Part shown: positions 8,481 through 16,495 of the stretch, piece after piece
How positions within the stretch are numbered: the stretch's first letter is position 1
How the letters are laid out: every line of letters starts with the position of its first letter
From: Methanothrix harundinacea
GTDB taxonomy: Archaea; Halobacteriota; Methanosarcinia; Methanotrichales; Methanotrichaceae
Direction of reading: 5' to 3'
Length of the DNA stretch: 39,878 nt
NCBI GenBank assembly: GCA_002502785.1
Contig: DAQG01000075.1
Coordinates: 1-39,878 of the forward strand
The notes under the pieces: model-generated
Database searches by the model: none
Told to the model about the DNA's origin: nothing
The model's input: only the letters and a program-made list of their open reading frames with translations
Program-made: the position numbers and the translations under genes

Positions 8481-11238
8481 TTATCTGGGCTTTCGATACG
8501 TTCTCACGGATCGCCCAGAAAGCAAGCCACAGTTTGCGTTCGACTTTCTGATCCTCCGCTTGTAGGCCTCGTGGCTGGCAAATAGGAGGACCGGGAAGGG
8601 GAGGAGGATCCAGAGATACCCCGAGGGAACGTGGGCGGTGTTGAAGACGAGCTGGACGACCCCGACGTTCAAAAGGGCGTATATCCAGAGAAGCTCCAGG
8701 GCGATGGCGACTAAGAGAAGCCTGTTTTTCAAGAGGCCTCGGCTGAAGGCCGAAAACTCCCAGGAACGGAGGGTCCAGACGTTGAATAGCTGGCAGCTAA
8801 CAGCGCCCAGAAGCGTCATCGTCATCGCCTGTTTGTGAAGAACGGTGTTTGAGATCGATAGGTCGCCGTAATGCCAGCCGTTCAAAAAGAGAAAAACGAG
8901 GAAGGCGGTCATGGCGGCAGCCCCCTCGATCACCCCCAAAAAGAAGTACCCCCGCTTGAAGACCTCCCGGTCGAGGATACGATCGTACTTGCCCACAGGC
9001 GGCCGCTCCATAATGTCCCGCTCCGGAGCCTCGCTTCCAAGGGCGAGGCCGGGGAGCATGTCGGACCCCAGGTCTATGGAGAGAATCTGGATGACCGATA
9101 ACGGCAGAGGTATTTTGAAGAAGAACTGGAGGATGTAGGGGACGATTTCGGGAACGTTCGACGAGAGGATGTAGGTGACGAACTTTTTGATGTTGAAGTA
9201 GACGGTCCTCCCCTCCTCGATGGCGGCCACGATGGAGGCGAAGTTGTCGTCGAGGAGGATCATGTCCGCCGCCTCCTTGGCCACCTCCGTCCCCTTTATC
9301 CCCATCGATATCCCGATGTCGGCCTTCCGGAGGGCCGGAGCGTCGTTGACGCCGTCTCCGGTCATCGCCACCACCTCCCCGTTCTCTTGGAGGAGGGCGG
9401 CGATCCGCAGCTTCTGCTCCGACCTCATCCGAGCGAAGAGGACGTTTTTTTTCGGCGAGGAGCTTTGCGAGATCTTCGTCAGGGATATTTCGAATCTCAT
9501 CGCCCGTCAGAGCCACGTCCACCACCAGCCCCACCTTCTCGGCGATCGCCTTGGCGGTGAGGGGGTTGTCGCCGGTGAGGATCATGACCCTTATCGAAGC
9601 TTTCTGGCACTTTTTTATGGCGTCATAGACCTCCTCCCGGGGAAGGTCCATGATCCCGACAAGCCCCAGAAATACGAAATCGGTTTCGTCTACGAAATCG
9701 GTTTCGTCTTCGCCCTCCTTGTAGGCGACGGCAAGAAGCCTGTAGGCCTTCCGCTCCAGCTCCTCGGCCTTGGCCTCGATCCGTTCCCGTTCAACATCTC
9801 CGAGTGGCTGGTCTTGGCCGTTTTCGTCGACGAGCCGGTTTGATAGTTCGATCAAGATCTCCGGCGCGCCCTTGGAGAAGATTAGCCTTTTGCCGTCCTT
9901 CTCGTAGACCGTCGACATCATCTTCCGATCGTTTGAGAAGGGGAACTCCTCGACCTTCCTGTACCCCTCCTCAGAAACCCGGGCCTTTCTGGCGGCGGCG
10001 ACGATGGCAAGCTCCGTCGGGTCGCCGAACGCATTGCTTCCATCGATCGCAGCCCTGGAGTTCAGAACGCCTGACGCGAGCAGAAAGTTCAGTCGGTCCA
10101 GGGAGCCCGGCTTTTCTTCAGCGAAGCTGAACTCACCATCTTCGAAGTACCCCTCGCCGCTGACCGATATCTCCTCACCGCTGGAGAGATAGATCTCCTT
10201 TATGGTCATCTCGTTTCGGGTGATGGTCCCGGTCTTGTCGGTGCAGATCACCGTGGCGCTACCCAACGTCTGGGCAGAGTCGAGGTTTTTGATCAGGGCG
10301 TTTCTTTTCGCCATGTTCCGGCTGGCCAGGGATAATGAGAGAGTGATGGTGGGGAGCATCCCCTCGGGAACGTTGGCAACGATGAGGGAGAGGGCGAATA
10401 TGGCGGCTACGAGCCAACCCTGCCCCGAGTGAACGCCAAGGACGAAAAAGACGGACCCCACCAGAAGCGCGGCGAGGGTGAGAATCCTCGTAATCCTGAC
10501 GATCTCAAGCTGCATCGGAGTCGGCCTTTTCTCGACCTCCTTTGATAGGGATGCGATCTTTCCAAACTCCGTCTCTTTTCCGGTGGCAAAGACGACGCCA
10601 AGTCCGTTTCCGGAGGTGACTGTAGTCCCCGCGAAGAGTACGTTCTTCGCGTCCAAAATCTCCTTGCTGGCATCAGCCTCCGCGATCCTTCTTGCAGGCT
10701 CTGCCTCCCCATTCAGAGCCGCCATGTTGACGTAAAGGGAGTTCGCCTCGATGAGGATCGCGTCGGCTCCTATCCTATCTCCCTCATCGACGATCAATAC
10801 GTCACCGGGAACCAGCTCTTTGGAGTTGACCACCTCGATTCTGCCGCACCTCCTGACATTCACCATCGAGGGGATGAGCTTCAGAAGGGCCTCGACGGTC
10901 TTGTCGGCCTTGTACTCCTGCCAGAAGGCGAAGGTGGCGTTTATGAAGACGGCACCGAGGATCGCGTAAGAAAGGATGTCGTACCCCTCTCCGGGCGAAT
11001 AACGGTTAGCAACAAAAGAGAGAGCCGCCGCCACCTCCAGGAGCAGGGCGAAAAACTGGAGGTACTGCTTCGAGTACTCCTTCAGATAGTTTTTTCGCCT
11101 TCTCTTCTCAAGCTCGTTTGGCCCAAACTCCTTCAGCCTTCTTCTGGCGTCGGATTCCTCAAGGCCCGAGAGGCTGGTGTTGAGACGGGCCAAAACCACG
11201 TCGCCTGGAAAGGAATAGAGGCTCTTTTGGCCGTTCAT
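8481..11238 (-). CDS. Na+/K+-type (P2C-like) cation P-type ATPase, interrupted by a one-base frameshift
   Basis: The gene starts at 11238. Its first frame is good until a run of eight T on the + strand (9445-9452, A8 in the coding strand). From there the continuation to the stop at 8481 lies in another frame. Removing one A restores about 918 aa with every P-type domain: N-terminal cation-ATPase domain, actuator domain, phosphorylation site ICTDKTGT (D334), hinge MTGDGVNDAPALRKADIG, and C-terminal transmembrane helices. The helix-4 motif VANVPEGMLPT and flanking residues resemble animal Na+/K+- and H+/K+-ATPases more than Ca2+ pumps. The actuator motif reads NGEA instead of TGES. An 18-bp tandem duplication (9673-9708) adds six residues in the nucleotide domain. 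Either an assembly indel, a decaying gene, or slippage on A8. Confidence 0.85.
9673..9708 (-). repeat. 18-bp perfect tandem duplication inside the P-type ATPase gene
   Basis: The 18-base unit beginning tacgaaatcggtttc occurs twice back to back (9673-9690 and 9691-9708). In the coding frame it gives DETDFV twice, just before the FLGLVGIMDLPRE segment of the nucleotide-binding domain. It is in frame, so it does not itself break the gene. It looks like a recent replication-slippage duplication. Confidence 0.95.
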
Positions 11239-11362
11239 AAAACCTTTGGAAAATTGTGTCCTGGAGCTTTAAATAAATACCCCAAAAATATACATTCGTC
11301 TCGGCAGGATGTGGAGAGGGGTTAAAGGCCCCCTAAATCCGAGATCTTCATTTAACTTCCCC

Positions 11363-12226
11363 TCAAATCCCAACTTCGATCGAGTGTTCGATCAGCGCCC
11401 AGAGTAGATCAGAGTCCTTCAGCATCCCCGCCAGCTTCTGATGAGACGTTACCACCGGCAGCTGGTCGATCTTATTCCTCATCATCACCCTGGCGCACTC
11501 GCCGACTTCACTGCTCTTGATGGCGGTTACCGCGGGAACCATCGCCTGCTTCACGGGGATCTTCCGCAGCGCTATGCGCGAGACCCCATAGTAGAAGTTC
11601 AGGGTGTCTCTGGTGCTCTCCCATGTCCACTCGTCCTCGTCGGAGGCTGAGGACATGTCCGACATCTCGACGGAGTCCTCGATTATGCTGGCGTTTATCA
11701 GGTCCCGGTCGGAGACTATCCCCACAAGATTCAGGTCGGAGTCGAGGACCGGCGAGGCCTGAACGTTGGCGTACTCCATCACGGCCCCCGCCACCGGAAG
11801 GGGCATCTCGTCCCAGACGGCGACGGTCGTCTTCTCAAAGTACCTCTCGATCGTCCTTTTTATGTCCAGATCTGCGATCACCCGGATAATGTCTGCGACG
11901 CTCACGATCCCGACGAGGGTGCCGTTCTTGACCACGGGAAGACGCCTTATATCGTTCTCCGCCAGATGTCTCGCCGCCTCGATAACGCTGTCGTCGGGCC
12001 GAACGACCAACGGGTCGCGGGTCATGAGGAGGGCCGTCTGTTCTTCCTCGGGATTTCTGAGAAGGTCGGTCCTGGTCACCATCCCCACCAGCTCATTGCC
12101 CTTGACCACCGGAACTCCTGAGACGTGTCTATCCTTCAGGGCCTTCAAGACCTGGTCCCTGGACCCGGGGATCGTCGCGTAGGCGACGTCGCTTACCATC
12201 ACCTCTTTTACAAGAACATCACTCAC
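11363..12226 (-). CDS. four-CBS-domain protein
   Basis: A 287-aa soluble protein made of four CBS motifs in two Bateman modules. Each repeat shows the GVPVV/LPVV...GMV(T/S)xxDLL pattern: residues about 1-55 (VSGVPVVKGNELVGMVTRTDLL), 60-115 (RRLPVVKNGTLVGIVSVADII), 125-185 (SPVLDSDLNLVGIVSDRDLI) and 225-285 (DQLPVVTSHQKLAGMLKDSDLL). CBS modules bind adenine nucleotides or SAM and act as energy sensors. The ORF overlaps the following UspA gene by 8 bases. Both lie downstream of an amidohydrolase in the same direction, so a nucleotide-sensing pair is likely. Confidence 0.93.
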   Translation of the reverse strand: MSDVLVKEVMVSDVAYATIPGSRDQVLKALKDRHVSGVPVVKGNELVGMVTRTDLLRNPEEEQTALLMTRDPLVVRPDDSVIEAARHLAENDIRRLPVVKNGTLVGIVSVADIIRVIADLDIKRTIERYFEKTTVAVWDEMPLPVAGAVMEYANVQASPVLDSDLNLVGIVSDRDLINASIIEDSVEMSDMSSASDEDEWTWESTRDTLNFYYGVSRIALRKIPVKQAMVPAVTAIKSSEVGECARVMMRNKIDQLPVVTSHQKLAGMLKDSDLLWALIEHSIEVGI

Positions 12227-12662
12227 AAACCCTCTCCCCCGGAACCGTAAGAACGGGAACTCTGGAAGTGCGGACCACTTTCTCGGCTACGCTTCCAAGA
12301 AGGAACTTGTCAAGGCCAGAACGGCCGCAGCTTCCCAAAACAATGACATTTGCTCCGGATTCGTCCGCAAACCGGACCAGCTCATCCCCGGGATGGCCCT
12401 CGATGACCATCTTGGTGCAGGCGACGCCCGCCCTCTTGGCCATCTCCTCGATGTAATCGGTGGCCTCCTCGCCCTCTTTGATCAAGAGATCTCTGATGCT
12501 CGCAAGAGCCATGTCCTCGGGAAGGTGGCTCAGCCGCCCGGTATCGGCGACGTAGACGACTGTGATCGCGCCTCCAGAAAGCCTGGCGAGCTCAAGTCCC
12601 ATCTCTGCCGCTCGCTCGCTATGTTTCGAGCCGTCGGTTGCTATCATTATCCTCTCAAACAT
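12219..12662 (-). CDS. universal stress protein (UspA family)
   Basis: A 147-aa protein with the Usp alpha/beta fold. It starts RIMIATDGSKHSERAAEMG and ends with the ATP-binding signature GSCGRSGLDKFLLGSVAEKV, matching G-x2-G-x9-G-(S/T), then VPVLTV. The ATP-binding loop is complete, so it belongs to the nucleotide-binding class. It sits immediately upstream of, and slightly overlaps, the CBS-domain gene in the direction of transcription, so the two nucleotide sensors are co-translated. Confidence 0.95.
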   Translation of the reverse strand: MFERIMIATDGSKHSERAAEMGLELARLSGGAITVVYVADTGRLSHLPEDMALASIRDLLIKEGEEATDYIEEMAKRAGVACTKMVIEGHPGDELVRFADESGANVIVLGSCGRSGLDKFLLGSVAEKVVRTSRVPVLTVPGERVCE

Positions 12663-12672
12663 GGAAAAACCT

Positions 12673-13731
12673 CTAGAGCACGGCCAGAACGTCAGAGGGC
12701 CTAGCCCTCCTGACCAAGCTTGCGAGGGGATCTTTAAGCCCCCACATGTTGTCCGACCGTTTATCGATGACCATTATCCTGCATTCCTTGCCCACGCAGA
12801 TGGCGCCAGCCGCGTCATTCGCGCCCAAGATCCGAGCACCGTTTAGCGTGCACATCATAAATACCTGTCTATCGTTATGCAGCAGCGCCTTGGACAGAAA
12901 TTCCATCTCGGAAAACAGGTTTGGCGAGTTGAGCATCACGTTGTCGGTTCCCAGGCCCACATTGATCCCCATATCCAGCATCCGGGCGACATCTGGAAGG
13001 CCCAAGCCAGTGACAAGGTTTGACCTAGGGCAGACGACGACGGCAACCCCGGCCTCAGCGACCATCGCGAGGTCCCGGGGCTCGGCCTTGGTGAGGTGGA
13101 CGAGAAGGTCGGGCTCAAGGTTCAGGGCGTCTTCGATGTCGTCTCTCCCCGCTTCGCCAGCGTGAAGCGCTACCCGCTTTCCCTCGGACCTCGCGGCCTC
13201 GACCACCTCCTCGACCCAGGAACGGGGATGATCCCTGGTGCTGCTGATACCCACACCCCAGCACTTAGGATTAACGTGAATCGATCCGGGGTCAGGCCTT
13301 CCCAGCACTCTTCCGATAAGGTTTGTGCCCGCCATCGCCTCTAGGAGCATCTCTACCCCATCCTCTCCTCCCTCGCGAAAGTCGGCGAAGGCAGAGGTTC
13401 CGGAGCGGACCATATCCAAAATCGACCTTTTCATCCCTTCGACCTGGTCTTGCCTTGAAGTCCTCGATAAAACCTGGTGCTTGAGCCCTCCCGGCCCCAC
13501 AAGCTCGTTGAGGGGTATATATGGCGGGTCCTTGAGGATGGAGTCGCCCAGGTGGACGTGGGCATTGATCAGGGCCGGGCAGATTATGCCCTCGATATCC
13601 GAATTGACCTTCTCGGGCCCGATCTCCGCGACGACTCCCTTTCGCAAGAGGAGGTATCCCTCGAAGGGTTCAAGCTCCTCGCCCAGAAGAATCGTTCCGG
13701 AGAGGAGGATCTCGTCGTCCGTCTTCTGCAT
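12673..13731 (-). CDS. amidohydrolase family (cytosine/adenosine deaminase-like) protein
   Basis: A 352-aa metal-dependent hydrolase. Metal ligands are visible in order: HVH in LINAHVHLGD, His in VALHAGEAG, His in LLVHLTKAEP, and Asp in GLGTDNVMLN. This is the mononuclear ATZ/TRZ-type arrangement (SAH/5'-deoxyadenosine deaminase, guanine deaminase relatives). It is shorter than the roughly 420-aa archaeal 5'-deoxyadenosine deaminase, so the substrate is open. The ATG is almost at the predicted transcription start of the shared promoter at 13752-13761, so the message is probably leaderless. UspA and CBS genes follow within 11 bases, suggesting one transcript. Confidence 0.82.
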   Translation of the reverse strand: MQKTDDEILLSGTILLGEELEPFEGYLLLRKGVVAEIGPEKVNSDIEGIICPALINAHVHLGDSILKDPPYIPLNELVGPGGLKHQVLSRTSRQDQVEGMKRSILDMVRSGTSAFADFREGGEDGVEMLLEAMAGTNLIGRVLGRPDPGSIHVNPKCWGVGISSTRDHPRSWVEEVVEAARSEGKRVALHAGEAGRDDIEDALNLEPDLLVHLTKAEPRDLAMVAEAGVAVVVCPRSNLVTGLGLPDVARMLDMGINVGLGTDNVMLNSPNLFSEMEFLSKALLHNDRQVFMMCTLNGARILGANDAAGAICVGKECRIMVIDKRSDNMWGLKDPLASLVRRARPSDVLAVL

Positions 13732-13751
13732 CGAAAGAATATCAGGGCGGG

Positions 13752-13761
13752 AAAATATTTA
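13752..13761. promoter_or_regulatory. shared, near-palindromic TATA box for divergent genes
   Basis: The 57-base gap between the amidohydrolase (minus, ATG at 13731) and arfC (plus, ATG at 13789) holds AAAATATTTA. Its symmetrical AAATATTT core reads as a TATA box on both strands. The spacing of about 25 bases to the minus ATG and 32 bases to the plus ATG fits archaeal TATA-to-start distances. Both transcripts would be leaderless or nearly so. Function is inferred from position and sequence only. Confidence 0.5.
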
Positions 13762-13788
13762 GCTTTCCCCTCCTGTCTAGGGATTATC

Positions 13789-14454
13789 ATGGACAGGCCC
13801 TTCGTATTCATCAACAGCGCCATGAGCGCCGACGGAAAGATCAGCTCTTATGAACGAAAGCAGGTGAGGATATCGGGGCCAGAGGACATGGATCGTGTTA
13901 AGCTCCTCCGGGCCGATAGCGACGCTGTCATGGTAGGGGTGGGAACGGTCCTGGCCGATGATCCGGGCCTCAGGGTCAAGTCGCAGGATCTGAAAAGGAT
14001 GAGGTCGAATCGTGGCCTTCCCGAAGACCCGATGCGTGTGGTCGTCGATAGCCGGGCGAGAACCCCTCCGGCAGCGGAGGTTTTGGGCGAAGGGTGTATC
14101 CTCGCCGTCTCTAAAGCAGCTCCGGAGGAGAGACTCGCCCCTTTGAGGAAAAAATGCGAGATAGTCTCCCTCGGCGAGGACCGGGTCGATCTTGAGGAGC
14201 TTCTATCGATACTGCACAAAAAAGGGGTCGAGAGGCTGATGGTGGAGGGGGGTGCCACGCTGAACTGGTCTCTCATCGAGGCGGGGCTCGTCGACGAGAT
14301 CTATACTTACGTCGGCCCCATGATAATCGGTGGGGAGGCGGCGCCCACTCTGGTGGACGGCCCAGGTTTTCGCGCCGATTACCCCAGGCTCAAACTTATT
14401 TTGGTCGAGACGATGGCCGGGGGCGTCCTCCTCCGGTGGCGGGTTCTATCTTGA
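13789..14454 (+). CDS. arfC: 2,5-diamino-6-(ribosylamino)-4(3H)-pyrimidinone 5'-phosphate reductase
   Basis: A 221-aa RibD C-terminal-type reductase acting in archaeal riboflavin/F420 biosynthesis after GTP cyclohydrolase III and ArfB. It reduces the ribosyl side chain with NAD(P)H. Motifs: PFVFINSAMSADGKISSYER at the N-terminus, DSDAVMVGVGTVLADDPGL, a DPMRVVVDSRARTP strand, VERLMVEGGATLNWSLIEAGL, and VDEIYTYVGPMIIGGEAAPT. The ATG at 13789 begins the family's conserved MDRPFVFINSA; the frame is open further upstream but that part overlaps the divergent gene and is not coding. Length fits the archaeal enzyme. Confidence 0.93.
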   Translation: MDRPFVFINSAMSADGKISSYERKQVRISGPEDMDRVKLLRADSDAVMVGVGTVLADDPGLRVKSQDLKRMRSNRGLPEDPMRVVVDSRARTPPAAEVLGEGCILAVSKAAPEERLAPLRKKCEIVSLGEDRVDLEELLSILHKKGVERLMVEGGATLNWSLIEAGLVDEIYTYVGPMIIGGEAAPTLVDGPGFRADYPRLKLILVETMAGGVLLRWRVLS

Positions 14455-14458
14455 GGTA

Positions 14459-15160
14459 TTAGGGTTTCATCCAATCGTCCCAGAATTCGCCCTTCTTTGC
14501 CAGGACGACCGAAGCCTTCTCAGCCACGTCGAAGGGGATTCCCACCACCACAAGATCGTTTTCAAGCCCGGAGTTTTTGGCGGAGCCGTCGCAGCCCAAA
14601 GAGACGTTAACGTCACCTTTCAGGATGGGCGAAGAGGTGGCATCGACGCAGAAGGACTGGATGCCTGCGGTGTCTATGTTGACACGCCCTCCCTTTTCGT
14701 AGAGAACGGCTTGAACTATCCTTCTCGCCTGGACCGGGGTGCCGACGAAGATGACGACGTCCGGCTTCACCGTCATCTTTTCGAGGGGGGCGACCAGGGT
14801 GGCCACAGCGCTTCCAGCCGGCATCGCCGGGAAGGACGATACGGTCTTCGATCCCGCCTCCTTAGTTTCGCACTTGTTCAGCTTCGAGAAGTAGAGGTTG
14901 CCGGACGAAATGTTCTCCGGAAACTCCATGAGGCCCAGGCCCGCAGCCCCTCCCTTGCAGGAGTGCATATCGACTTTTGCCAGGGTCGTCTCGCCCCTGT
15001 ACCTGGCCGCCTGAACCATCTCGCAGTAGCGGATAGGCTCGGTGATCATCTTCATGTCCTTGGGGATATCTTCTTCATTTTTGATCAGTTTCACGCCCAC
15101 AGGGTTTGTTTCCAGGTGGAGTCTTTCGACCAGGGTCTTTGCCATCTCATCAAGTTCCAT
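14459..15160 (-). CDS. DUF169 family protein
   Basis: A 233-aa protein of the DUF169 family. Visible features are an N-terminal helix leading to LETNPVGVKLIK, conserved cysteines in RYCEMVQAAR and MHSCKGGAAGLG, PDVVIFVGTPVQARRIVQA in the middle, and SFCVDATSSPILKGDVNVSLGCDGSA near the C-terminus. The conserved Cys and Gly-rich loops suggest a cofactor- or metal-binding protein. No reaction is established. It is convergent with arfC with only 4 bases between the stops. Confidence 0.85.
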   Translation of the reverse strand: MELDEMAKTLVERLHLETNPVGVKLIKNEEDIPKDMKMITEPIRYCEMVQAARYRGETTLAKVDMHSCKGGAAGLGLMEFPENISSGNLYFSKLNKCETKEAGSKTVSSFPAMPAGSAVATLVAPLEKMTVKPDVVIFVGTPVQARRIVQAVLYEKGGRVNIDTAGIQSFCVDATSSPILKGDVNVSLGCDGSAKNSGLENDLVVVGIPFDVAEKASVVLAKKGEFWDDWMKP

Positions 15161-15353
15161 AGAGAATACCTCGCAGTTTTTGCCTTTACACGGGTTGACG
15201 TCGGGCCTACATCTCTCTTGCGCTCAGATGTGCGATCGATTTGAGTATCTCATGTCGGAGCAGGGTTGAGAAAAACAGTCTCAAAAATAATACTTCGATG
15301 GTAACGGCTTCGCCCGGGGGGAGCTATCAACTAGCAGCCGAAAATGCCGGCCG

Positions 15354-15869
15354 CTATCTACTCTCCTCCAACGCCCGAAGATAGCATCTTTCAGCCCTCT
15401 CGCTGAAGCAGACAAGCAACACCTTCTCGATCGAGCCGTTATCCTCCAGGAAACCGCTGATCTCAGCCGCGGCGATCAGTGATGCCCGCTCCACCGGAAA
15501 CCCGTAGGCTCCGGTGCTTATTGCCGGAAAGGCGATCGTTTTGATCCGGTTTTCTTCAGCAAGCTTCAAAGAGTTCCTGTAGGCTTTTGCCAGAAGCTCG
15601 TCCTCGCAATAGGCGCCTCCCCGCCAGATCGGTCCTACTGTGTGGATCACCCACTTTGCGGCAAGGCGGTAGCCTTTGGTGATCCTGGCTTCGCCTGTGG
15701 GACAGCCGCCCAGGGATCGGCATTCTTCGAGAAGACCGGGGCCTGCTGCCCGATGTATCGCGCCGTCTACGCCCCCACCACCCAATAGCTTGCTGTTGGC
15801 GGCGTTGACGATGGCGTCGACCTCCAATTTTGTGATGTCGCCAAAGACGACCTCGATCCTTTCGTTCAT
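15354..15869 (-). CDS. macro domain protein (ADP-ribose binding/hydrolase)
   Basis: A 171-aa macrodomain of the MacroD/YmdB type. ATG at 15869 is chosen because GGAG precedes it by 7 bases and the domain starts right there (IEVVFGDITKLEVDAIVNAAN); the frame is open further upstream without domain residues. Key loops are NSKLLGGGGVDGAIHRAAGP (catalytic loop 1 with GGGGVDGAIH), CPTGEARITKGYRL, IHTVGPIW and ISTGAYGFP. Members remove O-acetyl-ADP-ribose or mono-ADP-ribose from Asp/Glu. Stands alone. Confidence 0.93.
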   Translation of the reverse strand: MNERIEVVFGDITKLEVDAIVNAANSKLLGGGGVDGAIHRAAGPGLLEECRSLGGCPTGEARITKGYRLAAKWVIHTVGPIWRGGAYCEDELLAKAYRNSLKLAEENRIKTIAFPAISTGAYGFPVERASLIAAAEISGFLEDNGSIEKVLLVCFSERAERCYLRALEESR

Positions 15870-16068
15870 TTTCGATCTCCGATCGAAGATGATTGTGTCT
15901 GATTCTATATCCCGATTTTGGAGAAACGGTGCCGTGTTTAATGCCTGAAATTTAGCCACCGTTTCGCAACTAACGATCTAATTTCCAGACATTTTCGCGA
16001 AAATTTATAGCGAAGATTTATATTTATAAAATATGCCACAACTCTGCTGCGAGTTGCGCTTTTTGACT

Positions 16069-16328
16069 TTATAGGCGTCGGCCATTAATCAGTTCAACTT
16101 GACCCTCTAAGACGCGACAGATCTGGACCCCGTAGTTTCCTGTCGATTTAAAAACGACAACTTTACAGCCGCTTGCGGCGACCCAGTCCCTAATCTCAAA
16201 AAAAGCGATTTGAGATCCACGTTCAACCGTTTGATCTGCCTTGTCCCTTGCAGAAGTGAGATCGTCGCTATGAATAACTTCTTGATGATGTCTGCCACAC
16301 AACAAACGTTATATCTTTGTCGGTCCAT
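16069..16328 (-). pseudogene. IS110-family transposase, decayed 5' fragment
   Basis: Two overlapping minus-strand frames together spell the N-terminal DEDD half of an IS110 transposase. The first gives YNVCCVADIIKKLFIAT, the equivalent of the usual VCGxDIHKKxxxAC. The second gives RDWVAASGCKVVVFKSTGNY, matching the MESTGxYW block, then LEGQVELINGRR. A frame change between them, loss of the catalytic Asp environment and truncation at the TAA (16069-16071) show it is dead. The C-terminal transposase domain is missing here; a C-terminal IS110 fragment lies at 35.0-35.5 kb. Confidence 0.7.
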
Positions 16329-16495
16329 TCATTCTATCGTCCAGATATTTATGGGCGATTGTAAAACCCTTAAAGGGGACATTATCATCCGGAGCGATTA
16401 TGAGGTAGTCCTCGAGATGTCGCCTCAAGCTGAAAAAAGGGCTGAGGTGCCTCAGATACTGATATAATCAATATCCTGTTTCCGAGGCGAGGGAT

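Noticed and set aside
8797..9440. Continuation of the ATPase frame past the A8 run as an Arg/Pro/Gly-rich protein tail
   Set aside because: The translation is low-complexity out-of-frame text. The real P-type ATPase C-terminus lies in the other frame over the same bases.
9445..9452. Classical programmed -1 frameshift in the ATPase
   Set aside because: The required change is +1 (or -2) relative to the upstream frame, which does not fit a -1 slippery site. Indel or transcript slippage is more likely.
15266..15284. Inverted repeat TTGAGA/TCTCAA downstream of the macro-domain gene as terminator
   Set aside because: The U tract is on the wrong side for the leftward transcript and the stem is weak, so I do not call it.
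16210..16467. Plus-strand open frame before the VOC gene
   Set aside because: It is antisense to the IS110 remnant and has no ribosome site or domain-like text.
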